The notes under the pieces: generated by a model | What the model was told of the DNA's origin: nothing | What the model saw: only the letters and a program-made list of their open reading frames with translations | The model's database searches: none | Assembly (NCBI RefSeq): GCF_014650955.1 | Contig: NZ_BMVY01000004.1 | Span: 298,866-362,865, forward strand | Direction of reading: 5' to 3' | Source: Streptomyces tauricus | GTDB lineage: Bacteria; Actinomycetota; Actinomycetes; Streptomycetales; Streptomycetaceae | Length of the DNA stretch: 64,000 nucleotides | Translations under genes and position numbers: made by a program | In this document: positions 54,400-64,000 of the stretch, piece by piece | Position numbering within the stretch: the first letter of the stretch is position 1 | How the letters are laid out: the number at the start of each line of letters is the position of its first letter

Positions 54400-57300
54400 A
54401 TGATCCCGTTGTCGTTCGCGCAGCGCCGGCTGTGGTTCGTGGACCGGTTCGAAGGCCCTTCGCCGACCTACAACGGCGCGTTCGCCCTGCGGCTGACCGG
54501 CGAACTGAACGTGGACGCACTGGAGTCGGCGTTCCGCGACGTCATCGTCAGGCACGAGGTGCTGCGCACGGTGATCGTCGAGGACGGCGACGGCGTCCCG
54601 CACCAGCAGGTGCTGACAGCCGGGGAGAAGTCCTTCGTCCTGCCGGTCGTCGACGCCGCGGACGAGGAGGAGCGGGCGGCGGCGGTCGAGGCGGCGGCCA
54701 CCGAGTCGTTCGACCTGGCCGTCGACGTGCCGATCCGCGCCAGGCTGGTGCGGGTCGGACCGCGCGACCACAGCCTGGTGCTGGTGGTGCACCACATCGC
54801 CCTGGACGGGGAGTCCCTCGGGCCGCTGCTCCGCGACATCACCGCGGCGTACGGGGCCCGCTGGGCGGGCGGGGCCCCGGTGTGGGAACCGCTCCCGGTG
54901 CAGTACGCGGACTACACGCTGTGGCAGCGGGACGTGCTCGGTGACGAGTCCGACCCGGACAGCCTGGCGGCCGGGCAACTGGAGTACTGGCGCGAGGCGC
55001 TGGCCGATCTGCCGCAGCCGCTGGCCCTGCCGACGGACCGTCCGCGCCTGGGGGCGGTGAGCCACCGCGGCGGTCTGGTCGAGTTCTCGGTGGAGGCCGA
55101 ACTGCTCCGGGCCGTGGAGAAACTGGCCACGGCACAGGACACCACGGTGTCCATGGTCATGCACTCGGCGCTGGCGGTCCTCCTGCACCACCTCGGCTGC
55201 GGTGACGACGTACCCATCGGCGCGCCGATCGCGGGCCGCACCGACGAGGAACTGCAGGACCTGGTCGGGTTCTTCGTCAACACCTGGGTGCTGCGCGTCG
55301 ACCTCTCGGGGAACCCGACCTTCCGCGAACTGTTCCGGCGGGTGCGGGAGCGGGCGCTGGCCGCGTACGACAACCAGGACATGCCGTTCGAGCGACTGGT
55401 CGAGCTGCTGAACCCGGACCGCTCCCTCGCCTACCACCCGTTCTTCCAGGTGATGCTCGCCTGGCAGGAGGCGGCGCCCATGGGGAACCTCCGGTTCCCC
55501 GGACTCGAGGTCGAGTCCGAGACGCTGGAGACCGGCACGGCCAAGTTCGACCTGTTCTTCAACATGGTCCCGGACGGCTCGGGCGGGGCGGGGGTGCGGC
55601 TGGAGTACGCCACCGACCTGTTCGACAGGGACACGGCCGAGCGCCTCGCGAACCGGTTCGTCCGCGTGCTGGGCCGGCTCGTGGCCGACCCGGGGCGCAG
55701 GATCGGCGCCATCGACGTGCTCGACGACGACGAACGGGAGCGGTTGCTCGTCCGGTTCAACGACACCGCCGTACAGGTGCCCGAGCTGACGGTCCCTGAG
55801 CTGTTCGAAAGCCAGGTGGCCAGGACGCCCGACGCCCCGGCGGTCGTGTGCGACGACCGCACACTGACCTACCGGGAGCTCGACGACCGGGCGAACGGCC
55901 TCGCGTGGGAGCTGGTCCGGCGAGGTGCCGGGCCGGAAGACCTGGTGGTGCTGGCGCTGCCGCGCACGGAGGATCTGGTGGTCGGCCTGCTCGGCATCCT
56001 CAAGTCCGGTGCCGGGTACCTGCCGATGGACCCGCAGTACCTCGGAGGGCGGGCCGCGGGCGTGCTGTCCGAAGCCGCTCCGCGCTTCGCGGTCACCGAC
56101 ACCGCGACGTGGCAGGACCTGCCGAAGGACGGCATCTCACTCGTCGACGTCGACGACCGCGCGCGGTGGGACGCGCGGCGGGGTCCGCTGGACGACGCGG
56201 GCCGCCGGGCACCGCTGCGTCCGGACAACCTCGCGTACGTGATGTACACCTCCGGCTCCACGGGCAAGCCGAAGGGCGCGGCGATCACCCACCGCAACCT
56301 CGTCAACGGGGTGCGGGAGCTGGCCCGTGTGCTGGACGCGCCGCCCGGGTGGCGGATGCTGGCCGGCACCTCGGTGAACTTCGACGTCTCGGTCTTCGAG
56401 CTGCTGACCACACTGTCCACCGGTGGCACGGCCGAGGTCGTGCCGAACGCGCTGGTGCTCGCCGAGCGGGACAGCTGGGACGGCCATGTGATCAGCGCGG
56501 TCCCCTCGGTGCTCGGCGAACTGGTCGGTCACCTGGAGAAGGCGACCGACGTGCGCACGGTCGTGCTGGCGGGCGACGCGCTCCCGGCCCAGCTGGTGCG
56601 CCAGGTGCGGCAGGCCCTGCCCCACGCGCAGGTCGTGAACTCCTACGGGCAGAGCGAGAGTTTCTACGCCACCACGTTCTCCCTCGCCGCGTCCGAGGAC
56701 TGGGCGGAGAGCGAGGCCGCGCCCATCGGCACCCCGCTGGGAAACATGCGCACCTACGTGCTGGGCCCGGGCCTCGCCCCCGTGCCCCAGGGTGTCGTCG
56801 GTGAGCTCTACGTGGTCGGGACGTGCCTGGGCCGCGGCTACCACGGCCGCCCGGGCATCACCGCCGAACGCTTCGTGGCGAACCCGTTCGGCCCCCCGGG
56901 CGAGCGGATGTACCGCACCGGTGACCTCGCCCGCTGGACCCCCGACGGGCAGCTGCACTACGCGGGCCGCGCCGACGCCCAGGTGAAGGTGCGCGGATTC
57001 CGTATCGAACCCGGTGAGGTCGAGGCCGCCCTCACCGCGCACCCCCAGGTCGCCCAGGCGGTGGTCGTCACCCATGACACGGCCGTGAGCAGGCAGCTCG
57101 TCGGATACGTGGTGCCCGCCGACCGGACGGTGCGGGAGGGCTCGGTCGACCTGCTGGGCGAGATCGACGCCAAGGAACTGCGGACCGCCGTGGCGCGGCG
57201 GCTCCCTGACTACATGGTGCCGGCGGCGATCGTGGTCCTCGACCGGCTGCCGCTCACCGCGAACGGCAAGGTGGACCGGGCGGCGCTGCCGGAGCCGGAG

Positions 57301-60300
57301 TTCGCGGGCGGCGCGTACCGGGCACCGCGCACCAGGCGGGAGAAGGTGCTCGCCGCGGTGTTCGCCGAGGTCCTGGGCCTGGAGCGGGTGGGGCTCGACG
57401 ACGACTTCTTCGCGACGGGCGGCGACAGCATCCGTTCGATCCAGGTCGTCTCGCGGTCCCGGGCCAAGGACGTCGGGATCACCCCGAAACTGATCTTCGA
57501 ACACCGGACGGTGGCAGCGCTCGCCGAGGCCGCGACCTGGATCTCCGAGACCGACGGAACCGACGGAACCCATGGGGCCGACGGGACCCGCAGTGCCGAC
57601 GGGATCGCCGGGATCGACGGGGAGACCGGTGACGACCCGGTCGTACCGCTGCTGCCGATCGCGCGGCACCTGCTCGAAGCGGGCGGCGGGTACGAGCGGT
57701 TCGCGATGGCGCTGGACGTGGAGCTGCCCGAGAGCATCGACGAGGCGGGCCTGCACACGACGCTCGCCGCCGTGTGCGCGCACCACCCCCTGCTGCGGGC
57801 ACGCCTCGCCACCGAGGGCGACGCGGCCCCGGGCGACGGCGGTGGCGATCAGCCCGCTCTCCTCATCGGGGATCCGGCCGCCCTCGACGTGGCCGCGCTG
57901 GTGCGCCGTACGCCATGGGAAGGCCCCGGCGACGAGGCCGCCTGGAAGGAACTGGTCGCGGCCGAGCTGGAGTCCGCGGCCGACCGCCTCGACCCGCGCG
58001 GCGGGGTCATGGCCCGGTTCGTATGGTTCGACCCGTCGCTCACGGAACGGACCGCGGCCCCCGGCGCACGAGGACGGCTGCTCATCGTCCTCCACCACCT
58101 GGTCGTCGACGGCGTGTCCTGGCGCGTGCTGCTGCCGGACCTGGCCGCGGCCTGGGCACACGTGCGCGAGGGCCGCACCCCGCACCTGCCCGGCTCGGGT
58201 ACCGCACCGGGCAGCTGGGCACGCGCCCTCACCCGCGCGGCCCACTCCGCCGAGCGGCTCGCCGAACTGCCCCTGTGGCGCTCGGTACTCGACGGCCCCG
58301 ATCCGTTGCTGGGCGCCCGGGCCCTCGATCCCGAGGTCGACACCCGCACCACGCTCGAACACCTGCGGATCGGGCTGTCCGCCGAGGCGACCGAGGCGCT
58401 GCTCACCAGACTCCCGGCCGCGTACGGCGGCGGCGTGAACGACGCGCTGCTCACCGCCCTGGCGATGGCGGTCGCACGCTGGCGCCACGACCGGGGCGTG
58501 GACGCGTCCGCGACGCTGGTCATGCTGGAGGGGCACGGCCGTGAGGAGAGCGCGGTGCCGGGCGCCGACCTCTCGCGCACGGTCGGCTGGTTCACGACCG
58601 TGTTCCCGGTCCGGCTCGATGTCGCAGGCCACGACCTGGGACAGGCGTTCACGGGCGGTCCGGCGGCGGGCGCGCTCGTCAAGGACGTCAAGGAGCGGCT
58701 GCGCGCCCTGCCCGACAAGGGGCTCGGCTTCGGCCTGCTGCGCCACCTCAACGCGGAGACCGCGGCCGAACTGAGCCGTTACCCCGCGGGACAGATCGGC
58801 TTCAACTACCTGGGCCGGTTCTCCGGCGCCGACATGCCCGAGGACCTGCGCGGCCTGGGCTTCACCCCGGTCGGCGACCTGACCGCGCCGCGCACCCTGG
58901 ACACCCCCGCCATGTCCACCCTGGAGATCAACGCGGCCGTCCTCGGCACCGCCGACGGCGGCGCCCGCCTGGAGACCGACTTCGCCTACCCGCCCGGAGT
59001 GCTCGGTCAGGCCGAGGTCGCCGAACTCGCCGCACTGTGGCGGGCCGCGCTGGAGGCCCTGGCCCGGCACGCGGACCACGCGGACGCGGGCGGGCTCACC
59101 CCGTCGGATCTGCCGCTGGTGGCGGCGACACAGGCGGACATCGACACATGGGAGCGCCGCTACCCCGGCCTGGAGGACGTCTGGCCGCTGACCGCCCTGC
59201 AGTCGGGTCTGCTGTTCCACACGGAGCTCAGCGGTGACGCCTGGGACCCGTACCTGATGCAGATGACGCTCCACATCTCCGGGCACGTCGACACGGACCG
59301 GATGCGCGCCGCCGGGCAGGCCCTGCTGGACCGGCACGCGAACCTGCGCGCCGCCTTCACGACCGGCACCACGGGCGAGCGCGTCCAGGTCATCGCTTCC
59401 GAGGGCGTCGAACTCCCCTGGCAGGAACGCGACTTCGGCGCACTGCCCGACCAGGAGCGCGACGAGGCCGTGGCCGCCTTCCTCGCCGACGACCACGCCA
59501 CCGCCTTCGCACCCGGCACCCCACCGCTGCTGCGGATGTCCCTGCTCCGCACGGGCGAGCTGCGCTCCGACCTGGTCCTGACAGCCAGTCATGTCCTGTT
59601 CGACGGCTGGTCGCTGCCGCTGCTGCTCCAGGAACTGCTCTTCCTGTACGCCTCCGGGGGCGACCCGTCGGCGCTGCCCCGGGTCCGCCCGTTCCGGGAC
59701 TTTCTGCGCTGGCTCGACCGGCAGGACAAGGAAGCGACCGCCCGCGCCTGGGCGACGGAGCTGGACGGTGTCAGTGAGCCGACGCTTCTGCTGCCGCACG
59801 CGGTGTCCGGCCCCGGCGGCCTGCACCGGGCCGACCGTACGGGTGTCGGGCAGGTCGAGGTCGGCCTGTCCCCGGCCGAGGCCAAGGAGCTGGCCCGGCG
59901 GGCCGCCGAGCTGGGTGTCACCGTCAACACGCTCGTGCAGGGGGCGTGGGGGCTCCTGCTCGGTCAGTTGACGGGCCGTCAGGACGTCGTGTTCGGCGCC
60001 ACCGTGTCGGGCCGCCCGCCGCAGGTGCCGGGCTCCGAGGCGATGCTCGGCATGTTCATCAACACCCTTCCCGTGCGGGTCCACTGCACCCCCGGTGCAC
60101 CTCTCGCACAGGTCCTGACCTCCCTCCAGGAGCGGCAGGCCACGCTGCTCGATCACCACCACCAGGGACTGACGGAGCTGCACCAGGCCCTCGGTCTGCC
60201 GGCGCTCTTCGACACCCTGGTGGTCTTCGAGTCGTACCCCGTGGACCGGGCCGGGATCGCGGCGGCGCACAACGCCGCGGGCATCGAGGTCACCGGCATC

Positions 60301-63300
60301 CGCCCGGTCACCGGCACCCACTACCCCCTGACCGTCATGGCGGAGGCCGCCCCGCACCTGCGGCTCTCCCTCCACCACCAGCACGCCCTCCTCGAACCGT
60401 CCGCCGTGCACACGATCGCGGACCGCTTCCTGCGAGTACTGCGGGGGATCGCGGCCGACCCGGAGCGGCCGGCCGGCTCGGTCGACATCCTGGAACCCGG
60501 CGAACGCGCGCTGCTGCTCGGTACGTTGAGCGGCGCGGCGACCGTCGCCCCGGTGCCCGAGGCAACCGTGGCGGACCTCTTCGAACGGCAGGCGGCGGCG
60601 ACCCCGGAAGCGCCGGCAGTGCTGCACGACGGCACTTCGGCCACGTACGCGGAGCTCGACGCCCGGGCCGAGCGCCTCGCCCGGGAGCTGATCGCCCGCG
60701 GTGCGGGACCGGAGACCGTGGTGGCCGTGGCCCTGCCCCGCACCCCCGACCTGGTCGCCGCCCTGCTGGCCGTCTTCAAGGCGGGCGCCGCCTATCTGCC
60801 CATCGACCCCACGTACCCCGGCGAACGGCTGGGCTTCATCCTGAGCGACGCCGCACCCGCCCTGGTCCTCACCGACACGGCGACGGCGGACGTGCTGCCC
60901 GCCACCGATGTGCCCGTCCTGCACCTCGACACCGCCGACCTCGCGGAACAGCCGACGGCCGGCCCCGCCGAGGGCCGCCGTCCGGGTCCGGGGGCCCTGG
61001 CGTACGTGATGTACACCTCGGGCTCCACCGGCACCCCCAAGGGCGTCCTGCTGGACCACACGGCCGTCGTCAACGGCATCCGGCACCTCGCCGACCGCAC
61101 CGGCATCACGGCGGGCTCCCGCGTGCTGGCCGCGACCTCCGTCAACTTCGACGTCTCCGTCTTCGAGACCTTCACCACCCTGTGCCGAGGCGGCGTCCTC
61201 GATCTCGCCCAGGACGTCCTGGAGCTGGCCGAACGCGACACCTGGCACGGCGGTGTCATCAGCACCGTGCCCTCCGCGTTCGCCGAACTCCTCGACCAGA
61301 TCGCCGGCAGGACATCCGTGGAGAGCGTGGTCTTCGCGGGCGAGGCGCTGCCCGACACGCTCGTACGGCGCACCCGTGAGGCATTCCCCGAGGCCCGGAT
61401 CGTCAACGCGTACGGCCAGACGGAGTCCTTCTACGCCACCACCTTCACCACCGACACCACCCACGGCACCGACGACACCGCCACGGGCGGGGGCAGCACG
61501 GCGATCGGCACTCCGCTGCCCAACATGCGTGCCTACGTGCTGGGCCACGGTCTCCTCCCGGCGCCGGTCGGCGTGGTGGGCGAGTTGTACGTCGCCGGGC
61601 ACCTCGCCCGCGGCTACCACCACCGCCCGGCCCTGACCGCCGAGCGGTTCGTCGCCGACCCCTACGGACCACCCGGCACCCGCATGTACCGCACCGGCGA
61701 CCTCGCCCGCTGGACCCCCGACGGGCAGCTGCACTACGCGGGCCGCACCGACACCCAGATCAAGGTCCGCGGCTTCCGCGTCGAACCCGGCGAGGTCGAA
61801 GCCGCCCTCAGCGCGCACCCCGACATCGCCCAGGCGGTGGTCGTCGCCCGTGACCTGGCCGGGAGCAGCCAACTCGTCGGGTACGTGGTGGCGGCCGACA
61901 CCGTCGACGTACCGGCTCTGCGCGCCTTCGCGGCGGCACGGCTGCCCGAGTTCATGGTCCCGTCGGCCTTCGTCGTCCTCGGTCAGCTGCCGCTGGCCCC
62001 CAACGGCAAACTGGACCACGCGGCCCTGCCCGCCCCACGGCCCGACAGCGAGGCCTACCGCCCGCCGCGGACGCCCCACGAGAGGGCCCTGGCGGACCTC
62101 TTCGCACAGGTCCTGGGCGTGGACCGGGTCGGCGTCGACGACAACTTCTTCACCCTCGGCGGGCATTCGCTGCTCGCCACCCGGCTCATCGGCAGCATCC
62201 GCCTGGAACTCGGCGTGGAACTGCCGATCCGCGCGGTGTTCGACGCCCCCACGGTCGCCGAGCTGGCCCGGGAACTCGCGACGGACACCGACGTCCGCCC
62301 GCCGCTGCGGCAGCGGCCGGACCGCCCCGGCCAGGTGCCGTTGTCGTACGCCCAGCGCCGACTCTGGTTCATCGACCGCTTCGAGGGCCCCTCGGCGACG
62401 TACAACATCCCGCTGACCCTGCGCCTCACCGGCGAACTGGACGTGCCCGCACTGACCGCCGCACTCCGGGACGTCGTGGCGCGCCACGAGAGCCTGCGTA
62501 CGGTGATCGCGGAGGACGCCGACGGCACACCGCACCAAGTGGTCCTCCCCGCCGAGGAGACCCACCTGGACCTGCCCGTCGTCATGGTCGGTGCGGCCCA
62601 GGCCGCGGCAGCCGTCGACGAGACGGCCCGGCGGACCTTCGACCTCGCCGCCGACATACCGCTGCATGCCCGGCTGCTGCGCCACGGGCCCACGGATCAC
62701 ACCCTGTGCCTGGTGCTGCACCACATCGCCGGCGACGGCCAGTCCATGGGACCGCTGCTGCGCGAGTTCTCCGCCGCCTACACCGCACGGCACGCGGGCC
62801 GTACGCCCCAACTTCCGCCGCTGCCCGTGCAGTACGCCGACTACACGCTGTGGCAGCACCAGTTGCTCGGCGACGCCGACGACCCCCACAGCGCACTGGC
62901 GCGTCAGTCCGCCTACTGGAAGACGGAGTTGGCGGGGATCCCCCAGCCACTGCACCTGCCGACCGACCGGCCGCGTCCCGCGGCCGCGGACCACCGCGGT
63001 GACCAACTCGGCTTCACCCTCGACGCGGAGTTCGTGACGGCGGTCGAGGCGCTGGCCCGCGAGCGGGAGGCGACGACCTCCATGGTGATGCAGGCGGCAC
63101 TCGCCGTGCTGTTGCACCGGCTGGGCGCCGGGGACGACATCCCCATCGGCTCCCCGATCGCGGGCCGCACCGACACCGCGCTCGACCCGCTGATCGGGTT
63201 CTTCGCCAACACCTGGGTGCTGCGCGCCGACCTGTCGGGCCGCCCCGCGTTCGCGGACCTGCTGGACCGGGTCCGGGACAAGGCGCTGTCCGCGTACGAC

Positions 63301-64000
63301 CACCAGGACGCCCCGTTCGAGAGCCTGGTGGAGTTGCTCAACCCGGAGCGCTCGACAGCGCACCACCCGCTGTTCCAGGTGATGCTCGCCTGGCAGAACA
63401 TCGATCAGGCCGACCTCGGCCTGCCGGGCCTGACGGTCGCTCCCGTCCCGGCCAGTACCGCCACCGCGAGGTTCGACCTGTACTTCAACCTCGCCCGGGA
63501 CGTGTCCGGGCGCGCCCACGGGCAGCTGGAGTACCCGACGGAACTGTTCGACCAGGACACCGCCGTGGGGATCGTGGACCGGTTCGTGCGGGTGCTGGAG
63601 CAGGTGGTCGCCGATCCGGGTGTGTGTGTCGGGGACGTCGATGTGCTCGGTGAGGGCGAGCGGGACTGGTTGCTGGGCTCGGTGAACGCGACGGTGGAGC
63701 CGTCGTTGGAGTCGGGTGTGGTGGGGGCGCTGTCCCGGTGGGTTCGGGAGGCGCCGGGTGCGGTGGCCGTGGTCGGTGACGGTGGGTCGTTGTCGTACGG
63801 GGAGTTGGACGCGCGGGCGAATCGGCTGGCGCGTTGGCTGATCGGTCGTGGGGTGGGGCCGGAGTCGTTGGTGGCGGTGTGTCTGCCGCGTTCGGTGGAC
63901 CTTGTGGTGGCGTTGCTGGCCGTGCTGAAGGCGGGCGGGGCCTATGTGCCGGTAGATCCGGAGCATCCGGGTGCTCGGATCGACTACATCCTTGAGGATT
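54400..64000 (+). CDS. Non-ribosomal peptide synthetase, C-A-PCP-E-C-A-PCP-C-A... (runs off window)
   Basis: ATG 54400 with GGAG; the frame stays open for at least 3200 residues. Domain order: C1 (about 1-430, HHIALDG at 131); A1 (460-960, [11 protein letters not shown] at 616, A4 NFDVSVFE at 660, NGKVDR at 955); PCP1 (Ser1010, GGDSI type, as before epimerases); E (1085-1540, [10 protein letters not shown] at 1232); C2 (1590-2020, SHVLFDG); A2 (2050-2560, [11 protein letters not shown] at 2205); PCP2 (Ser2590, GGHSL); C3 (2640-3080, HHIAGDG at 2774); A3 from 3105, cut at the window end. C1 begins at the very N terminus, so it accepts a unit from the stand-alone PCP. Specificity positions read DVFSVASYA-K for A1 and DVFSVAAYA-K for A2, nearly the same, with A1 product epimerised. 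Third module shows a codon-style switch. Confidence 0.95.
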   Translation, partial: MIPLSFAQRRLWFVDRFEGPSPTYNGAFALRLTGELNVDALESAFRDVIVRHEVLRTVIVEDGDGVPHQQVLTAGEKSFVLPVVDAADEEERAAAVEAAATESFDLAVDVPIRARLVRVGPRDHSLVLVVHHIALDGESLGPLLRDITAAYGARWAGGAPVWEPLPVQYADYTLWQRDVLGDESDPDSLAAGQLEYWREALADLPQPLALPTDRPRLGAVSHRGGLVEFSVEAELLRAVEKLATAQDTTVSMVMHSALAVLLHHLGCGDDVPIGAPIAGRTDEELQDLVGFFVNTWVLRVDLSGNPTFRELFRRVRERALAAYDNQDMPFERLVELLNPDRSLAYHPFFQVMLAWQEAAPMGNLRFPGLEVESETLETGTAKFDLFFNMVPDGSGGAGVRLEYATDLFDRDTAERLANRFVRVLGRLVADPGRRIGAIDVLDDDERERLLVRFNDTAVQVPELTVPELFESQVARTPDAPAVVCDDRTLTYRELDDRANGLAWELVRRGAGPEDLVVLALPRTEDLVVGLLGILKSGAGYLPMDPQYLGGRAAGVLSEAAPRFAVTDTATWQDLPKDGISLVDVDDRARWDARRGPLDDAGRRAPLRPDNLAYVMYTSGSTGKPKGAAITHRNLVNGVRELARVLDAPPGWRMLAGTSVNFDVSVFELLTTLSTGGTAEVVPNALVLAERDSWDGHVISAVPSVLGELVGHLEKATDVRTVVLAGDALPAQLVRQVRQALPHAQVVNSYGQSESFYATTFSLAASEDWAESEAAPIGTPLGNMRTYVLGPGLAPVPQGVVGELYVVGTCLGRGYHGRPGITAERFVANPFGPPGERMYRTGDLARWTPDGQLHYAGRADAQVKVRGFRIEPGEVEAALTAHPQVAQAVVVTHDTAVSRQLVGYVVPADRTVREGSVDLLGEIDAKELRTAVARRLPDYMVPAAIVVLDRLPLTANGKVDRAALPEPEFAGGAYRAPRTRREKVLAAVFAEVLGLERVGLDDDFFATGGDSIRSIQVVSRSRAKDVGITPKLIFEHRTVAALAEAATWISETDGTDGTHGADGTRSADGIAGIDGETGDDPVVPLLPIARHLLEAGGGYERFAMALDVELPESIDEAGLHTTLAAVCAHHPLLRARLATEGDAAPGDGGGDQPALLIGDPAALDVAALVRRTPWEGPGDEAAWKELVAAELESAADRLDPRGGVMARFVWFDPSLTERTAAPGARGRLLIVLHHLVVDGVSWRVLLPDLAAAWAHVREGRTPHLPGSGTAPGSWARALTRAAHSAERLAELPLWRSVLDGPDPLLGARALDPEVDTRTTLEHLRIGLSAEATEALLTRLPAAYGGGVNDALLTALAMAVARWRHDRGVDASATLVMLEGHGREESAVPGADLSRTVGWFTTVFPVRLDVAGHDLGQAFTGGPAAGALVKDVKERLRALPDKGLGFGLLRHLNAETAAELSRYPAGQIGFNYLGRFSGADMPEDLRGLGFTPVGDLTAPRTLDTPAMSTLEINAAVLGTADGGARLETDFAYPPGVLGQAEVAELAALWRAALEALARHADHADAGGLTPSDLPLVAATQADIDTWERRYPGLEDVWPLTALQSGLLFHTELSGDAWDPYLMQMTLHISGHVDTDRMRAAGQALLDRHANLRAAFTTGTTGERVQVIASEGVELPWQERDFGALPDQERDEAVAAFLADDHATAFAPGTPPLLRMSLLRTGELRSDLVLTASHVLFDGWSLPLLLQELLFLYASGGDPSALPRVRPFRDFLRWLDRQDKEATARAWATELDGVSEPTLLLPHAVSGPGGLHRADRTGVGQVEVGLSPAEAKELARRAAELGVTVNTLVQGAWGLLLGQLTGRQDVVFGATVSGRPPQVPGSEAMLGMFINTLPVRVHCTPGAPLAQVLTSLQERQATLLDHHHQGLTELHQALGLPALFDTLVVFESYPVDRAGIAAAHNAAGIEVTGIRPVTGTHYPLTVMAEAAPHLRLSLHHQHALLEPSAVHTIADRFLRVLRGIAADPERPAGSVDILEPGERALLLGTLSGAATVAPVPEATVADLFERQAAATPEAPAVLHDGTSATYAELDARAERLARELIARGAGPETVVAVALPRTPDLVAALLAVFKAGAAYLPIDPTYPGERLGFILSDAAPALVLTDTATADVLPATDVPVLHLDTADLAEQPTAGPAEGRRPGPGALAYVMYTSGSTGTPKGVLLDHTAVVNGIRHLADRTGITAGSRVLAATSVNFDVSVFETFTTLCRGGVLDLAQDVLELAERDTWHGGVISTVPSAFAELLDQIAGRTSVESVVFAGEALPDTLVRRTREAFPEARIVNAYGQTESFYATTFTTDTTHGTDDTATGGGSTAIGTPLPNMRAYVLGHGLLPAPVGVVGELYVAGHLARGYHHRPALTAERFVADPYGPPGTRMYRTGDLARWTPDGQLHYAGRTDTQIKVRGFRVEPGEVEAALSAHPDIAQAVVVARDLAGSSQLVGYVVAADTVDVPALRAFAAARLPEFMVPSAFVVLGQLPLAPNGKLDHAALPAPRPDSEAYRPPRTPHERALADLFAQVLGVDRVGVDDNFFTLGGHSLLATRLIGSIRLELGVELPIRAVFDAPTVAELARELATDTDVRPPLRQRPDRPGQVPLSYAQRRLWFIDRFEGPSATYNIPLTLRLTGELDVPALTAALRDVVARHESLRTVIAEDADGTPHQVVLPAEETHLDLPVVMVGAAQAAAAVDETARRTFDLAADIPLHARLLRHGPTDHTLCLVLHHIAGDGQSMGPLLREFSAAYTARHAGRTPQLPPLPVQYADYTLWQHQLLGDADDPHSALARQSAYWKTELAGIPQPLHLPTDRPRPAAADHRGDQLGFTLDAEFVTAVEALAREREATTSMVMQAALAVLLHRLGAGDDIPIGSPIAGRTDTALDPLIGFFANTWVLRADLSGRPAFADLLDRVRDKALSAYDHQDAPFESLVELLNPERSTAHHPLFQVMLAWQNIDQADLGLPGLTVAPVPASTATARFDLYFNLARDVSGRAHGQLEYPTELFDQDTAVGIVDRFVRVLEQVVADPGVCVGDVDVLGEGERDWLLGSVNATVEPSLESGVVGALSRWVREAPGAVAVVGDGGSLSYGELDARANRLARWLIGRGVGPESLVAVCLPRSVDLVVALLAVLKAGGAYVPVDPEHPGARIDYILED

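Noticed and set aside
56137..63966. Open frame of 2609 codons on the minus strand, opposite the NRPS
   Set aside because: It is antisense to a gene with clear NRPS motifs throughout; long antisense frames are expected at this GC content. Its Arg/Gly/His-rich translation shows no domain.

Overview
The DNA is very GC-rich with strongly GC-biased third codon positions, many GTG starts and 1-4 bp stop/start overlaps. Gene content (F420-type oxidoreductase, LmbU-family regulator, MbtH-NRPS operon, NarL-type two-component pair, SNF2/SWIM pair) points to a Streptomyces or close relative. No rRNA, tRNA, CRISPR array, transposase or phage gene was recognised.

Layout: (1) 1-3146, tail of a ribose-type sugar ABC operon ending in a ROK sugar kinase and a small membrane protein. 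(2) 3276-8713, SNF2 helicase coupled to a SWIM zinc-finger protein with a very long low-complexity linker. (3) 8763-10434, a Tat-type sulfite-oxidase-like enzyme behind a short Cys-Cys-ending leader peptide. (4) 10617-15735, a complete peptide/nickel-type ABC importer in one operon. (5) 15913-25408, housekeeping and secreted enzymes: a PcaDC-like fusion lacking its nucleophilic serine, a metallo-hydrolase, exonuclease III, a secreted SGNH esterase, a GluA ATPase without gluBCD, and a secreted gamma-glutamyltransferase. (6) 25592-27163, a large conserved helical protein. (7) 27331-36498, a pyrimidine (uracil/thymine) degradation locus: two paralogous ureidopropionase-type amidohydrolases, class III aminotransferase, PucR regulator, dihydropyrimidinase, F420-type oxidoreductase and NCS1 permease. 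(8) 36528-46046, secreted/lipoproteins, AhpD-like protein, NarL-type two-component system, second gamma-glutamyltransferase-like enzyme, inositol-phosphatase-like enzyme, FAD oxidoreductase and macrodomain protein. (9) 46075-64000, the left part of a natural-product gene cluster: a leftward operon (E1alpha, E1beta, free-standing lipoyl domain, ACP, KASIII, MDR reductase) diverging from a rightward MbtH / LmbU regulator / stand-alone A domain / stand-alone PCP / giant NRPS operon that runs off the window.

How it fits together: in region 7 the permease would import the base, an unidentified reductase (possibly the F420-type enzyme) would make the dihydropyrimidine, dihydropyrimidinase opens the ring, the amidohydrolase releases a beta-amino acid, and the aminotransferase removes its nitrogen, probably under PucR control through TGAAACATG boxes found before both amidohydrolase genes. 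In region 9 the free A domain and PCP probably supply the first aminoacyl unit to NRPS modules ordered C-A-PCP-E / C-A-PCP / C-A..., while the E1-lipoyl-ACP-KASIII set looks like a dedicated acyl-forming route with no conventional E2 acyltransferase. That set is the most unusual system in the window.
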